From: Lagopus muta
Lineage: Eukaryota; Chordata; Aves; Galliformes; Phasianidae
Direction of reading: 5' to 3'
Assembly: GCF_023343835.1 (NCBI RefSeq)
Contig: NC_064435.1
Coordinates: 85,629,788 to 85,693,787, forward strand
DNA length: 64,000 nt
Every line of letters starts with the position of its first letter. Position 1 is the first letter of the stretch. Position numbers and translations under genes: made by a program. The notes beneath the pieces were generated by a model that did no database searches, had not been told where the DNA came from, and worked only from the letters and a program-made list of their open reading frames with translations. This document shows, piece by piece, positions 49,853 to 61,437 of this stretch.

Positions 49853-52800
49853 AGTCAGAAATCGCTTGTTTGGGTGTTCATTTTTCTCGTCTATTTCTGG
49901 ATTTGCCTGAGGCAAGTTTTTTCAGCCTAAAGAGAGCCTGAAGTTTGGAATGTTTGACAAGCTTTACAAAACTGATGAGGATTTCTTCTGAACACTGGCT
50001 GCTCAGTGAGCTGTCTTAGATATTATGGAGCTGTAGAGCAGAGAATATAAGTGTTATTTGCTGGAATCAAAACATTAATTGGGTCCTGTGATAAATTAAT
50101 TTATACCTTTAATGAAGAGTGGTATTTTCCTTTGATGTGCAGGAAAGAAAGTGCCCTAAGAATCAAAAATGTTTGTTAAGTTTGCTGCAGAAGGCAATCG
50201 CTCCTCTTTTTGAAGTATTTTGCTTTAAGGGGGTGAAGCTTTTGAACTGAAAAAATGTTCACTGAGCTTAATGCCTCTTGTCAGACTGTATGCTTCTGCC
50301 TCTCTGAGTAACACAAAATAAAGTCAAACTGGAAAATACATAACTTCCTGCATGATCTTTCTTCTATTTATTAATCTCAGAGGAAGAGAGCTGACCAAGA
50401 AAAATAATCTGAGGTTCTTTCTCACTCTTGGATTCATTTTTTAAATCAAGTCTGGGCTGAGGCTTTATTCCTTCTCCCACTTTCTCTGGCAGCATTCAGT
50501 GCACCTGTAGCTGCTGCAACTGCTTGGGTCTCAGAGCCAAAGGATGGCTGAAACACATGCAGGCAGTGAAAATACTGAAACACTTCATGATTGAAAAGAA
50601 CTCAGGGGAGTATTTTCTGGCTTAAACAACAGTCACTCCTGAGAAACAAATTATCTTATGTATTAACAAAGAACTGTAATAAAGAACTACAAAGGACTTA
50701 CAGTGGAGTTGCAACTCTGAACTGTGCTCTGGTCTTCTGCTGATAGGTGACAAAGGAACTTGATGTAACATCAAGTATATTGGATTAAATAGGATTCCAT
50801 TTATCACATTTTCCATGTGATCAACCCAGGACTCTCAGCTGTGGATGAAAACCAAAGCCTAAAGTTAGTTTAGCTGGACTGATGAAGAGTAATTCCCAAC
50901 ACTATGCTCTGGAGATCATCAGGTTCTGATTTAAATTTGCAAATCTGGATTTGCACACATCTCAGGCACAGAGCAGGCTCAGCACACAAATCAGCAAGAC
51001 TAAATGATCAGAGCTCAGGACATGAGAGAGCTTAACAAATGACCATTCTCATAGCAAAGGTCATTTGCAGTTCTTTCCAGCTGACTTTCCAGTTGCCTAT
51101 ATAACCAAATCTGATTAGGCAAGAAAGAAGGGATGCTACAGCACTTGGGAGAGTAATTCAGACTTCTGTAAACCTGCTTTCTGTTTGTTATTTCACTGCT
51201 CCACGAATTAGTGTAAACAAAATGGAAGAAGAGATCTACTATAATAATTGAATCTAGTTCCAAGCAACCAGGCAATCACAAGTGCAATGTCCAGAGCAAA
51301 CACCATCTCCTTCAACAAATAGTTTAAAACATCTTGTAGTACATGTAAGATTACTCGTTAGAAAAAATAACCAGGAATAAGGATCAGGTCAATCCTGGTG
51401 TGTATCACAGAGATTAAAATGTACCTGTTTGCCAAAGGGGCATCCAGAAGTGGCGAGATGTGACAATAAATTCACAGCAAAAACAGAAGGTAGAATTAGA
51501 GGGCAGTGTTTACTCACCAAAGGGTTCTTGCTACGTAACCCCAGCTCAGCAGTTAATACAACTGGGATGTTACTAGACTTATGAAAAAATCCTGGGGACA
51601 GTTCTGCTTTTAAAATATAGCTAAGGAGCTGAATTTGGCTAAAAGAGGCACAAAACTGTGCTGATTCTTGGCTGCTGTTTAATACAATTATCCACGTTTC
51701 TTAGTATCAGGTTTACAATTTCTGCTTTAAGCTGGAAGGATCAAGCCACAGTATTTTTTTCTGGGATCCTAAAAATCCCCACTAATCAATGTGGAGCTGC
51801 CAACAGCAATTAGTGAACCATTCTTGTAAAGAAATAAACAGCATCAATTACACCAGCTGCTTTCCAGTTCTATCATAGCACATACAAATAGTTTTTTTTA
51901 AAATGATGAAGAAAGCAGCCCATGCCTCAAGCTGTTTAAGTGATTCAAAATGAGTGTGCCATAGTTTGACTTCCAAAATCATCTTCTTTGCCTTTTTCTC
52001 ACACACAAAAGGCTAAAGGCATTTTTTTTTCTGTTTGAAGAATTCTGTCCTCTGAAATGCATTTTCCTACAATGCAGTAGGCCCTTAATGATGCAAATAG
52101 GATTAGGACACTGGAGGAATACTTTATCCTGATTTGTGAATCTCTAAATCCAATATTGTTTGAATGATGCTGGCCCTTCTTGCATTAAACCTACTCCAAA
52201 AAAAAAAAAAACCACATTCTGAACTTTCTGTCAAGTACGTGCAGAGTCATATGGCTTAATAGAATATCTCTGCTCCTTATAGCACAACATTTATTAAGCT
52301 CAGCATTTGAACTTCCGTTGCCACCATATAAATATATTAGAAAAACAATATTTTGGGCTGTTCCTCTCCAGGAAATGCCAGTGTACAAGTCTAAGTAGGC
52401 AGCCAGCAGCACAGCCACAAGGTTAAACTGGGACACAACGGAAATCCCAAAACAAATCAGGTCATCCACATAACTGTGGTTCTGCCAAGAAAGTTGTATG
52501 TCAACCAGACGCTGCTCCCAGTGCAGCTATGCTGGTCAAGGTCTCATCTCATCGCTTCCCTGACTTAGACAAGTGGATGCAAACTGACAGAAAAGTTCTG
52601 CCCCTGAGCTGGAGTGGGTGGATGTGGGAGTCTGTCAGAGCTGCCACCAAAGGGATGAGTGGACACATAATTGGTGTGGCAACCAGCAGGGAAACTGGCC
52701 TTTGCTCTGGCCAGATGCGGTGCTGCCAAGCCAACCATGCTGGCTCTGCTTCTTGAACTACCAAAATATTAAGCCAAAAATCTCCTCCTGCAAGCAATAC

Positions 52801-54787
52801 AATAAAGAAATGCTCACATAAGAGTTCCCTTCCAGTTTGAACTGTGCAGTAAAGGAGGCCTTTGAACACGCTATGATACAAAACCTGTGTTATAGCCATT
52901 GCTCCAGATCAGCAGAGAGCAGACTCTGCACTGCACTTTGGTGGTATCACAGCCATTTGTATTACTCCTGAGGTGTTCACATCATGGCTGCACTTCTCCT
53001 TTCTGCCTCCCAAAGGGGCAGGGTAGAGAAAAAAGTATTACTGCAGTATAGCATAGAGAAGATGCAGAAATGCAGCAATTGCCCCAACCCAGCACAGCAC
53101 CTTCACGCTGTCCCCAAATATAATATAGTGCGCATACTAATTTTACTGGATGTGTACAGATGGGAAACTGCACAACAACAATACTGTATCTCAGTGAATC
53201 ATGGGGTTGAATCTAGCTCTACTACTTTTGGATGTATTTAATGCATTTACATCCAGCTCTGAGCAGATGTTTTTGCACTCATTTTTGAGAACTCCAAAGT
53301 TTGCCTAGGCCCTCAGACAGACCCCTCACCAGACAGGGTAAAGGCTTACAACCAGGATTTTACTGTACCAATCAAGTCTAGTCAAACTACTTCTACCTTT
53401 ATCCCTTGTCTCTTTTTTTTGTCCATGCCTTTTGAAAGTACTGTGTCCTAAACTAAACTTTCTGCTTCACCCTCTGCCTACTATACACACCATCCCTATA
53501 ATTCAGTTTCCTGTTTTCTTCCAAGTTCACAGTCTTCATTAATTCACTTCCCAGGGATACAGCTTTGCCTAACCTCACTTTTCCTTTCTTTCTCCCCTTA
53601 GGTCTTGCCTTGCCTTTCCTGCTTCACAGCATTTTGTCTGCACCCAACAGTTCTCTGCCTTTCTTCATGATACCTTCCCATCCCCGATCAGCAGTTGCTT
53701 CTTCACCACTCATCTGATTCAGTGCTGGTCTTTCCCACACTACTGCCTCGTAATTAATCATTTTGTTATGTCTGTCCCTCTTGCAATGCAAGACCCTCAG
53801 AATATGCAGATCATCTTCCTCCAATACGTTCAGCACTTATGGAATTAAGTAAATAATGCAAATGGGCACTGGATCATGTACAGCATCACATAGCCCGGAC
53901 CGTGGCCAGACCACAGACTACGATTTCCATTCACGGCTATTCTATTCAAACAGACCACTGTCTGTTTCCAGGTTTCAGTGCATTCTTTTTCTACAGATTC
54001 TGAAATAACTAGTGTTTTTCAAGAGCCCAGTTCCTACAACCGTGACCCCAGAGACAGAGGCATTTTCTTTTTCTTCTCATTTCCTCAGTCTTTTGTGCAT
54101 CAACAAAGAGACTATAAGGAAGGCACTGCAATTAGCACTTTCTCAGATGCACTTATCTGTTGAGAGCACTCAGCACTGAGCTATCTTCTGCAGGTGGGTA
54201 ACTTAACCTCCTCTTACCACTTTTATTTATTTCAAGTTAATTGCCAGAAGTGGTAAGCTCTCTGCACTGTGCTCTGAATTCATGATCATGCAAATACTTC
54301 AGATGATGGATGGCGTGGCTGTGACAGCTAATAGCAAACCAGAGATGGAACAAGGATTCTCAGAGTCAAAAACAAGAGCACTTGAAGTGCAGACATACAA
54401 AAAGACCTTAGTTAATACACATTCAACAGCTAATGATGTAAGACTCTGTTTAGACTTCTCAGATCCATCTTTATGCAATAAGATTTTTGCTTGTAGATGC
54501 AGACATTTGTCTCTGCTCTGTTTTCTGCCTAGCAGGAACAATGTCATACATGCAAGGTGAAGCACAGACCATTGTCACAAGACTGTTTTCAGCATTATTG
54601 TCACTGGAAGCTGAGAACAGGACCATGAGATGTCCACATCATAGAACAGAGTATGACAGGTTCATGCACCAACTGGTTTTCAATTTGTCTGTAGCAGAAC
54701 ATGGATGGAAACTTTGGCCCTCTCCCAAAAGAAAATCTAACAATAACCATGCTGACACTACAAACCACAATGACAGACAAGTCTGTA
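49853..54787. other. 4.9 kb of unique non-coding sequence
   Basis: Contains a poly(A) run at 52198-52211. Overlapping frames on both strands at 52529-52899 (116 codons minus) have no domain. 53390-53620 is pyrimidine-rich. No transposon recognised. The frame at 54487-54807 ends in the ancient repeat tail below. Confidence 0.5.
52198..52211. repeat. poly(A) tract
   Basis: Fourteen A in an otherwise mixed sequence. No processed-gene body or target duplication is visible beside it. Confidence 0.8.
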
Positions 54788-54846
54788 GCGTGCAAGGCAC
54801 TGCATGAACAAATGCAGTTCCTCTACCAAAGAGCTGACAGTCTGAG
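54788..54846 (-). mobile_element. ancient L2/MIR-type amniote repeat tail
   Basis: GCGTGCAAGGCACTGCATGA, ACAAATGCAGTTCCTCTACC and AAAGAGCTGACAGTCTG match, in order, the reverse complement of the amniote tail family: TGCTAGGCACTGTACAAACAC, GTCCCTGCCCC, AAAGAGCTTACAGTCT. It is therefore the same family as 42179-42285 on the opposite strand. Confidence 0.5.
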
Positions 54847-57615
54847 GCCTTTGTCCAACAGCCATGATGCCCTTAAATTGATGTGGTTGAGCGTGCCTTG
54901 TGTAAAGCTATATCCTGTTGTACATTAGCAGGATAGAGCCCAGGAAAGCTGATGGTTATTACTGATTAGTGATAATCACTAATCTCTTTATTCCTTATAG
55001 ATACTGGGGAAGCATGTGCTGTGAGGAAGGATGCAAGTGGTAGAACTGTGCTGCTGTGAAGCACCAACCCACTGGGCTTTGTGCATGAGGAGCTATACAG
55101 GAGGTGGCGCATCTCCGTGAGTACAGCGTTACTCTCTCAGCAAGCTCCTCCTAACAATGTTTCTGGTGCATATACTGTTGTGAGAAGCCAGCTGGCTGCC
55201 ATCTGAGAGCAGATGCCAAGTGGCTGTCAGATTGTCATCTTGAGTTTTAGTATTCGACTCGTCTTTCTGTGAATTGGCTTTTGGCCTCTTTTTTCCCTAG
55301 GAAGAGTTATGTCTGAGCCAAACAGCCTCAGATTTCTCTCTGGTAAAAGAAATGAAAGTATGAGTCACTATCGCTTCTGGTGAAATAATTTATAAATCAG
55401 AATTACTGTGCTTTAAGTGGTTTTCCCACTTTTTTTTGTAGTTACATAACGTTTCTCCTGTAGTTCCTAAAAGTAGTACTGGAAAAACACATAGCAGCCA
55501 CTTCAAACAGTTTACTCATTCAATCTGTCCATTATGTAATTAATTAGAAAAGCTGAAAGAAATATAGTTTTTTGAGTTTGAGTTCCTGCTGCTCACATTT
55601 CAAGTTTTAATAGAAAGGCTAGTTGCAATGGTCTCTGATATACTGTCCAGTCCTGGAGAACTGTCACTGGTTTATCTGAAAACATAGGATAAAAATTAAA
55701 TGAAAATGAACTGAAGATTTAACAGAACTGTAGAGCAGAAAGCTCTAGGACAGTTTTTCATAAGCAATTAGTGATCCAAAAGAAGCAGCTTCAAGTAGTC
55801 TTAAAGGATTATTACTTTTAGAGAAGGGATTCATGTACACTCTGGGAATGGAATCATTTTCAGATATGTCATAGTAGGCAATTCAACTCACTAGTCCTGT
55901 GGGAAAATAATACCCTTAAGAGTTCTGGAGACCTGAATAGACAGAAGTTGTTACTGCTGTTGAAGAAAAGCGTCTGCTGGAAAGACACTGGCATAAGCAG
56001 AAAAAGCATGTTTTCCATAAAAGCTGCTTGCTAAAACTACATGGCAGGGCATCACTAAGGCATATTTCCAAGTGACTTGTGCCATCAGGTGGGAACCCGT
56101 TCTCTGTATCAGACCATTTGAAACTGATCATAATTATGTTATATTCCATTAATGCAGAAGCTCTATACAGGGTGCATATTTGTTATATTACTGCTAATGC
56201 TACGGAAAGCCCCACATACATTTCTTTTTATACTTTGAATACTTGCATTTCACTTCTTCTGACAATAAAATATGATTGAAGTTTACCTGATGACACAAAT
56301 GCAAGCATTTCCTTCTTCAGTACCTGGCTGAATTGGCACCAGGATTCAGAATGAGACCTGAGGATTCACAAATTGGTACCCTAAAGGCAGGAAGCAAATA
56401 GTGGATGTTCGTACTGACCCCAGTAGTGCACAATCTAGGGTATTAAGCAGATGGTAAAGGAGAGAATCAAATGCACATTTGTCTGTATGTTTGCCTCTAT
56501 TACCCAGAATAAGTTTCACAGGTAATCTTCAGTTTTCATGGGTATTACTCTGGGAATGAGATGGCTTAGTGATAGATGAGAATCTGTTTGCATGAGTCCA
56601 GTTTAGAGTTAGCTTTCAGTTGACACTGCTACAATAAATTGGATCTTTCTCTGTTTTTTTCTCTCCTTTTCTTTCCTAGAGGTAAGAGGAAACGGGGAAG
56701 ATTAAATATGTTTTACATACAATCATAGTTTATGGAAACAGGTTTTAAGCACATGAATTAGAGGTGACAGAAATGCACCTCACAACACCTGATGAAAAAA
56801 AATCACAAAAATGTTAAATGAATTGGAAGGTCTAGAAAGATCATCCCCATCTGTGCTGCCAGCTCCCTTAGAACTAAGCTGTGAATGAGGAAATGTGTTT
56901 ATTTTCAGGCCTTTCCCAGGAGAATAGGGCTGATATCCTGACACAGCAAAAACTTTGGGACATTGCCAGCACAATAATCGTTTCTATATAGTTCATGTGG
57001 TGAGAAATGTCGGCTTGGATGAAGAACTTACGTCATTTTGGTAGCAACAGTAGAAAATTAAAATGTTCAGCTGGAGGCAGCAAATGAGAACAAAGAACAA
57101 TGCCTAGTGCTGCAGCATGCTATTCCTGGGTAGTGGAGCCTGGGTTGGCGAAGTTTGGAGGCTCCCAAAATAGACACCATTCAGTATTTTTTGCATCCCC
57201 AGAGGTGCCATGCCAGGATTTTCTTGAGATTGCTAAATTAAAATGTTCTATCAGCTGAAGGAGTCAAACCATGGTGAAATCAGGCACTTTTTCCTTTAAC
57301 ACTGAACTTCTAGCAAGTTTTCAATCTCCAAGAATTCGTAACAGCACCAAGAAAGAAACCAAAGTGTTTTAACTTGCAGGTGGGATTAAGAGTCATTGGA
57401 AAAATAGGTGTCCAAATTACTGTGCTTAAAAGCATGAAAAACCAAATGGTGCATACACAAGGGTGTGCCTATCCCAGAATCTGGCCAAACTGGGTTTGTG
57501 AAAGACTGGAAGATGAGAACAAAGACAAACATCAAACACTGCAGTAGGAAGAAGAGATCCATAGGGAGCCATTTTGTTCAGGACAGCACATACCAGTTTT
57601 GTAATAAAATACATA
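54847..57615. other. unique non-coding sequence
   Basis: AT-rich. No recognised repeat before the TA at 57614-57615 that precedes the mariner end. Frames at 55916-56279 on both strands are featureless. Confidence 0.5.
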
Positions 57616-57670
57616 GGTTGTTCTGAAAGTGATGCCTCCTACTTATTTCCTATAAAGTATAGTAGATATA

Positions 57671-57995
57671 TGTATAATCAAAGAACTTTAGGATGCTATA
57701 ATCACAAAATAAACAAGAGAGTTTGGCAAAGCAGATAACTATAACAAAAAGAGAATAGATAGAAGGCTTACTCCTATCCTGGGCTCACTCACAAAACTCC
57801 AGCACAGCAGATCTCCAGCAGAGATCCTTCCCTACTGGCAGCCAGCTCTTAAATAGGTCTAGGAGAGGTGCAGCCAGGCTCCCCCCCTTCCGGCACACAG
57901 CTGAATTGCCTTCACCTGTGCTCCTGTGGCTGACTCAGTGCTTGCCTCAGGTGGTCAATCAGAGGTTCAGGCCGTGACTCAGCAGTTCCCATACA
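57671..57995 (-). mobile_element. solo LTR, second copy, inserted in the mariner
   Basis: Same element as 46345-46642, with identical ends (TGTATAATCAA and CAGTTCCCATACA). It is 325 bp long, because between CTAGGAG and CACAGCTGAATTG it carries about 27 bp that the other copy lacks, containing a run of C and CCGG. Outside the first 70 bp the two copies differ at only about ten positions by my count; the first 70 bp are more divergent. The flanks ATATA (57666-57670) and ATACA (57996-58000) are a 5-bp target duplication with one later change, and joining them restores continuous mariner sequence. No internal viral region is present. Confidence 0.85.
57848..57856 (-). promoter_or_regulatory. TATA-like box of the LTR
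   Basis: CTATTTAAG on the minus strand, in the same place as in the other LTR copy. Confidence 0.4.
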
Positions 57996-58103
57996 ATACA
58001 AAAGCAAAATTACACTACATAGAGCAAATTCTCAACTACAAAAACGTATTTTTCAACATTATCACATCATTAGCTATGTATTTTCATCAGTGATGAACAA
58101 GCG

Positions 58104-58329
58104 ACTCCCCCCCCCACAGGAGATCCTCCCTTTAGCCCTAGGCATGTAGTGGCTGTGGTCAATAATCAGCTTGGGGCTTTCCTTTCTTCTTTCTGTTCAC
58201 AAAACATAAGAAGACATGAGCTGGGATGGGTCAGCTCAGAATCTTTTACTCCAAGCTCTCTTGGGGGTTGGACAGGCTGCAGAAATGGCAGCACAGCACT
58301 TGCAAACTTGTCGTTAAGATGCAGATCCT
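58104..58329. other. short unique sequence
   Basis: Begins with a C-rich run (ACTCCCCCCCCCCACAGG) directly at the mariner breakpoint and continues as unrecognised sequence to the CR1 tail. Confidence 0.5.
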
Positions 58330-59170
58330 AGAATCACTGAATCACTGAACCGCAGAAACATAGAATGGTTTGGATTGGAAGAAGCCTTATGATCAGGGAC
58401 ACCTCCAACTAGACCAGGCTGCCCAGGGCCCCATCCAACTTGGCCTTGAACACCTCCAGGGGTGAGATGTTTCTCTGGTCAACATGTTCTAATGCCCCAT
58501 CACCCTCCAAGAGAAAAATTTCTTCTAAATATCTGATCTAAAGATATTTTATTTTAGTTTAAAACTATTGCACCTTGATCTATTACTGTCTACCCATGTA
58601 AAAAGTCAAGATTAATATTATTTATAAGCTCCCTTGAAGTACTGGGAGGCCACAACGAGGTCTCCTCAGAACCTCTCTTCTCCAGACCGAACAAGCCCAG
58701 CTTCCTCAGCCTGTCTTTGTAGAAGAGGTGCTCCAGCCCTTTGATCATCTTTGTTGCCCTTCTCAGGACTCATTCCACCAGCTTCACACCTTTCTTCTAT
58801 TGTATCATCTGCAGCATCCAGCTTGGTGCATTTCATGCCACTATGCAGTGTACTGATTAAGATATTAGAGAGCACTTGTCCCAGCAGACCGCTGGGGGGA
58901 CACCACTCATCACCGGCCTTCACCTGGACCTGGAGCCATTGACCACAACACTCTGGCTGTGATCATCCAACCAATTCATTTTCCACTGAAAAGTCCACTC
59001 TTAAATCCATGTATTTCCAATTTGGAGATAATAATGTAATGTGGGATCATAGCAATGGCCTTGCAGAAGTTCAGGATGACATCAGTTGCTTTACCTCTGT
59101 CTACTGATGCTCTGAATGAATGCAGTCATGTAGTATACTTTGCTACATCAAGATCGTTAGGAAATATTTT
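58330..59170 (-). mobile_element. CR1: CR1 LINE with RT-domain remnant and internal deletion
   Basis: From the tail side, the plus strand reads AACATAGAATGGTTTGGATT, AGACCAGGCTGCCCAGGGCC, CCATCCAACTTGGCCTTGAA, then GACCGAACAAGCCCAGCTTC and AGGTGCTCCAGCCCTTTGAT (3' UTR and end of ORF2). It then passes directly into the RT palm region. There the minus strand near 58923-58800 encodes WCPPSGLLGQVLSNILIS and, after a Leu-His-Ser-Gly-Met-Lys-Cys stretch, AADDT, the decayed counterpart of VPQGSVLGPVLFNIFIND and FADDT. Several hundred bases that normally lie between FADDT and the C-terminal segment are missing. Sequence from 58900 to about 59100 keeps the wording of CR1 from the AFDTVSH region. The far end is uncertain. 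Old, dead copy. Confidence 0.88.
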
Positions 59171-59617
59171 GTACATAGAACAAGAAGTGATGGATCCCAT
59201 CAGCTGGAGTGGTCACATGGGAGCATCAGCCAGCTGGATACAAGAAATCACAATATGAATAAACACTGTGAAACACAATACTGCTTTGCCACCATGATTA
59301 AAGACTTGTTGAAAAATTCTTTTCCTTGATCTGTCCAATTTCTGAGGTAGACACTCCCTGCCAAAAACTGCTTGGAAGACCTTGGATATTTCAGAATCTC
59401 ATATACTTTTAGCCAAATTGTTCAAGCATGCTTGGATAATATGCCTACTGCCATTCAGATATACTTTACAGTATTGCATTTTTTGGAAAACTATTGAAAA
59501 TCCACCAAGCCTGGATGCCATGGTGCATCCAACCCTGTTACAGTCACTTGTTCCTTTTAAAATGCTTTTTTGGCACCTGTGTCCTGGCCAGGATTTCCTG
59601 CTCTGATGTACTTTCAG

Positions 59618-59639
59618 AAAAAAAAAAAAGAAAAAAAAA
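59618..59639. repeat. A-rich tract
   Basis: Two runs of A separated by one G. Confidence 0.85.
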
Positions 59640-59995
59640 TGTATGGAAATGCAAAGGCTTGTGTCCAACAAAGCATTGGAGATGCCATGTCTTAATGCAG
59701 GCTTTCAACTCTTTTGTAGCTCTTAACCTCTCACCAAATGCCAGTAGTATTTCATTGAAAAATAAAAGCCTAAAAACTTTACTGGATTAGGCCCAGCATT
59801 CCTGTTAGTTTCTGTCCCATAGCAATCAGTTCTAATTTAAATGGCTTTTTATTATCTTCACACTAATCACAAGCTTACAATTAAGTGCAGCACGTAGCTT
59901 AAAAGAAGGAAGAAAAAATACATCCCAGTAATGGCTGCCTAGGAACTACAAGAATAGGATAAAAACATTCAGAACACAAAGCTGTAGAAAAATTC

Positions 59996-60025
59996 TATTT
60001 ATTTATTTATTTATTTGTTTGTTTG
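59996..60025. repeat. (TTTA)n(TTTG)n microsatellite
   Basis: About five TTTA units followed by two to three TTTG units. Likely length-polymorphic. Confidence 0.9.
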
Positions 60026-61386
60026 AGTCAAATTACTGGGACAAAGCCGAGCAAAGAAAAAAATAAGTGAGATGATATCAGGAGGGATGTCTTGGCACTC
60101 TGTTAAACTGCTGAATGATTTCCTAACAGAAGCTGTTGAAAGAATCATCAGCTTCTGCATTTTTAAGCATGACAGGGGAAAACAATGAATGGTGCAGTGA
60201 CTTCTGTGGGCACAGCATCATGCTAAGCAGTGAATGCACTGGTATTTCAGCTAACTTTTTGGAACTGGTGTAGTGGTCTATACACACACATCTATTATAC
60301 ATACAATTGGAAAGGAACAAAGGATTAGCGGCAGAAAGAAGGCCCACAGGCCCAGATCTTGCTTCACGCTGAGTCACACAGCGTGTGAAGAGCACTTCTG
60401 AGTATTTCCTTGTCACTAAGTAGTGACCAAGTCCTGGGACCTCTTTCAGGTCTCAGAAAGTCCATTTTCTTCAGATGTGGTTATCAGACCTTCTGGAACA
60501 AAACAGCTTTGCAGATTCAGAGGGTATCAAGCAGTGACACAAGCTGTTAGATAAGATATTCCTTCTGACTTGTAGCAGAAAATCATTTCATACAACGCTG
60601 CTTAAGGGTCCTGCCTGGTCACTTCAAGTAACTGAAGTGATGAGGTTTTCACTAGTTCTCAACCCAATACTTTTCTACCCAATAAACCTCCTGTGAAAAA
60701 TTTGTCCTAATACAGATTCCAGCTTCTTCTTCCAGCTCAGATTTACTACTTAACTCCCAGTTACAGGTTTTCATATAACACCACTGCCTGATTATCATTG
60801 ATTATCATTGCTGCTACTTAATTGGAGTAATTGAAACAACTGACACAAGGTGGATAAAGACATTAGTATTATCCCACTTATGACAGTCATCTTCAGATGT
60901 TTTGCAGTGCTTTCAGACCCCTCCCAAAATGATGGTAGGCAAGAACTACCAGGAAGGTTTTATAAGAAGGGCTCTCTGGCTGCTATTTAAGCTGCCATTA
61001 CATATAGAATGTAGGTGCATCTCTACGTAGCAGACATAATGAGATAGAGAGCGGGCAAATAAAATGCAGGGTTTATGATTAGGAATATTGGTTCAGCTAT
61101 TTAGATTGCTGTTCAGCTATATCAATCATTTGGAGTTATTTTTCAAGGAAGCAAAAACATCAGTGTGTATTTAAGCAAAGCATTAACTCCAGGGTTACCT
61201 TGAGTAGATGGATTGCTGAAATCAGTGTTTTTCAACACTAACCTTTTCCTTCTGGAAAGGTCAGTTCATGCTTCTATTTCGCTGAACATGGGAGCTTAAG
61301 TGCCAGAATTAATGCATCTTAGGAGCAACCTCCCCAAGAGAGGGCCTGTCAAAGCTGTAACAGTGAAAAACAAGGAGATTTGTGGG

Positions 61387-61437
61387 GTTTTTGTTTTGTT
61401 TTGCTTTTTTGTTGTTTTTGTTGTTGTTGTTGTTTTC
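61387..61437. repeat. T/G-rich (GTT)n repeat
   Basis: GTTTTTGTTTTG then CTTTTTTGTTGTTTTTG and about five GTT units. Low complexity. Confidence 0.9.

Larger units (their letters stand above)
57616..58103 (-). mobile_element. mariner (Galluhop-type) 3' fragment, split by an LTR
   Basis: The left end GGTTGTTCTGAAAGTGATGC follows a TA, the mariner target, and matches the terminal repeat I know for the chicken mariner. The rest lies after the inserted LTR: CAAAAGCAAAATTACACTAC, AGAGCAAATTCTCAACTACA, TTTTTCAACATTATCACATC and ATTAGCTATGTATTTTCATC. On the minus strand 58103-58050 encodes a decayed transposase C-terminus: LVH, two stops, K, then IAN, against the family pattern LVHRWRKCIAN. The order from the TIR inwards shows this is the 3' end on the minus strand. 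Only about 165 bp of mariner remain; the rest of the transposase is missing beyond 58103. Confidence 0.78.

Noticed and set aside
46345..57995. The two LTR copies as the ends of one 11-kb provirus
   Set aside because: Each copy has its own different 5-bp flanking duplication, the copies differ by a 27-bp segment, and the DNA between contains unrelated CR1, MIR and unique sequence with no viral frames.
58107..58116. C-run at the mariner breakpoint as a quadruplex or regulatory site
   Set aside because: A single C homopolymer, not four spaced tracts; probably slippage.
59399..59671. Minus-strand frame with a run of Phe
   Set aside because: The Phe run is just the A-rich tract at 59618-59639 read in reverse.
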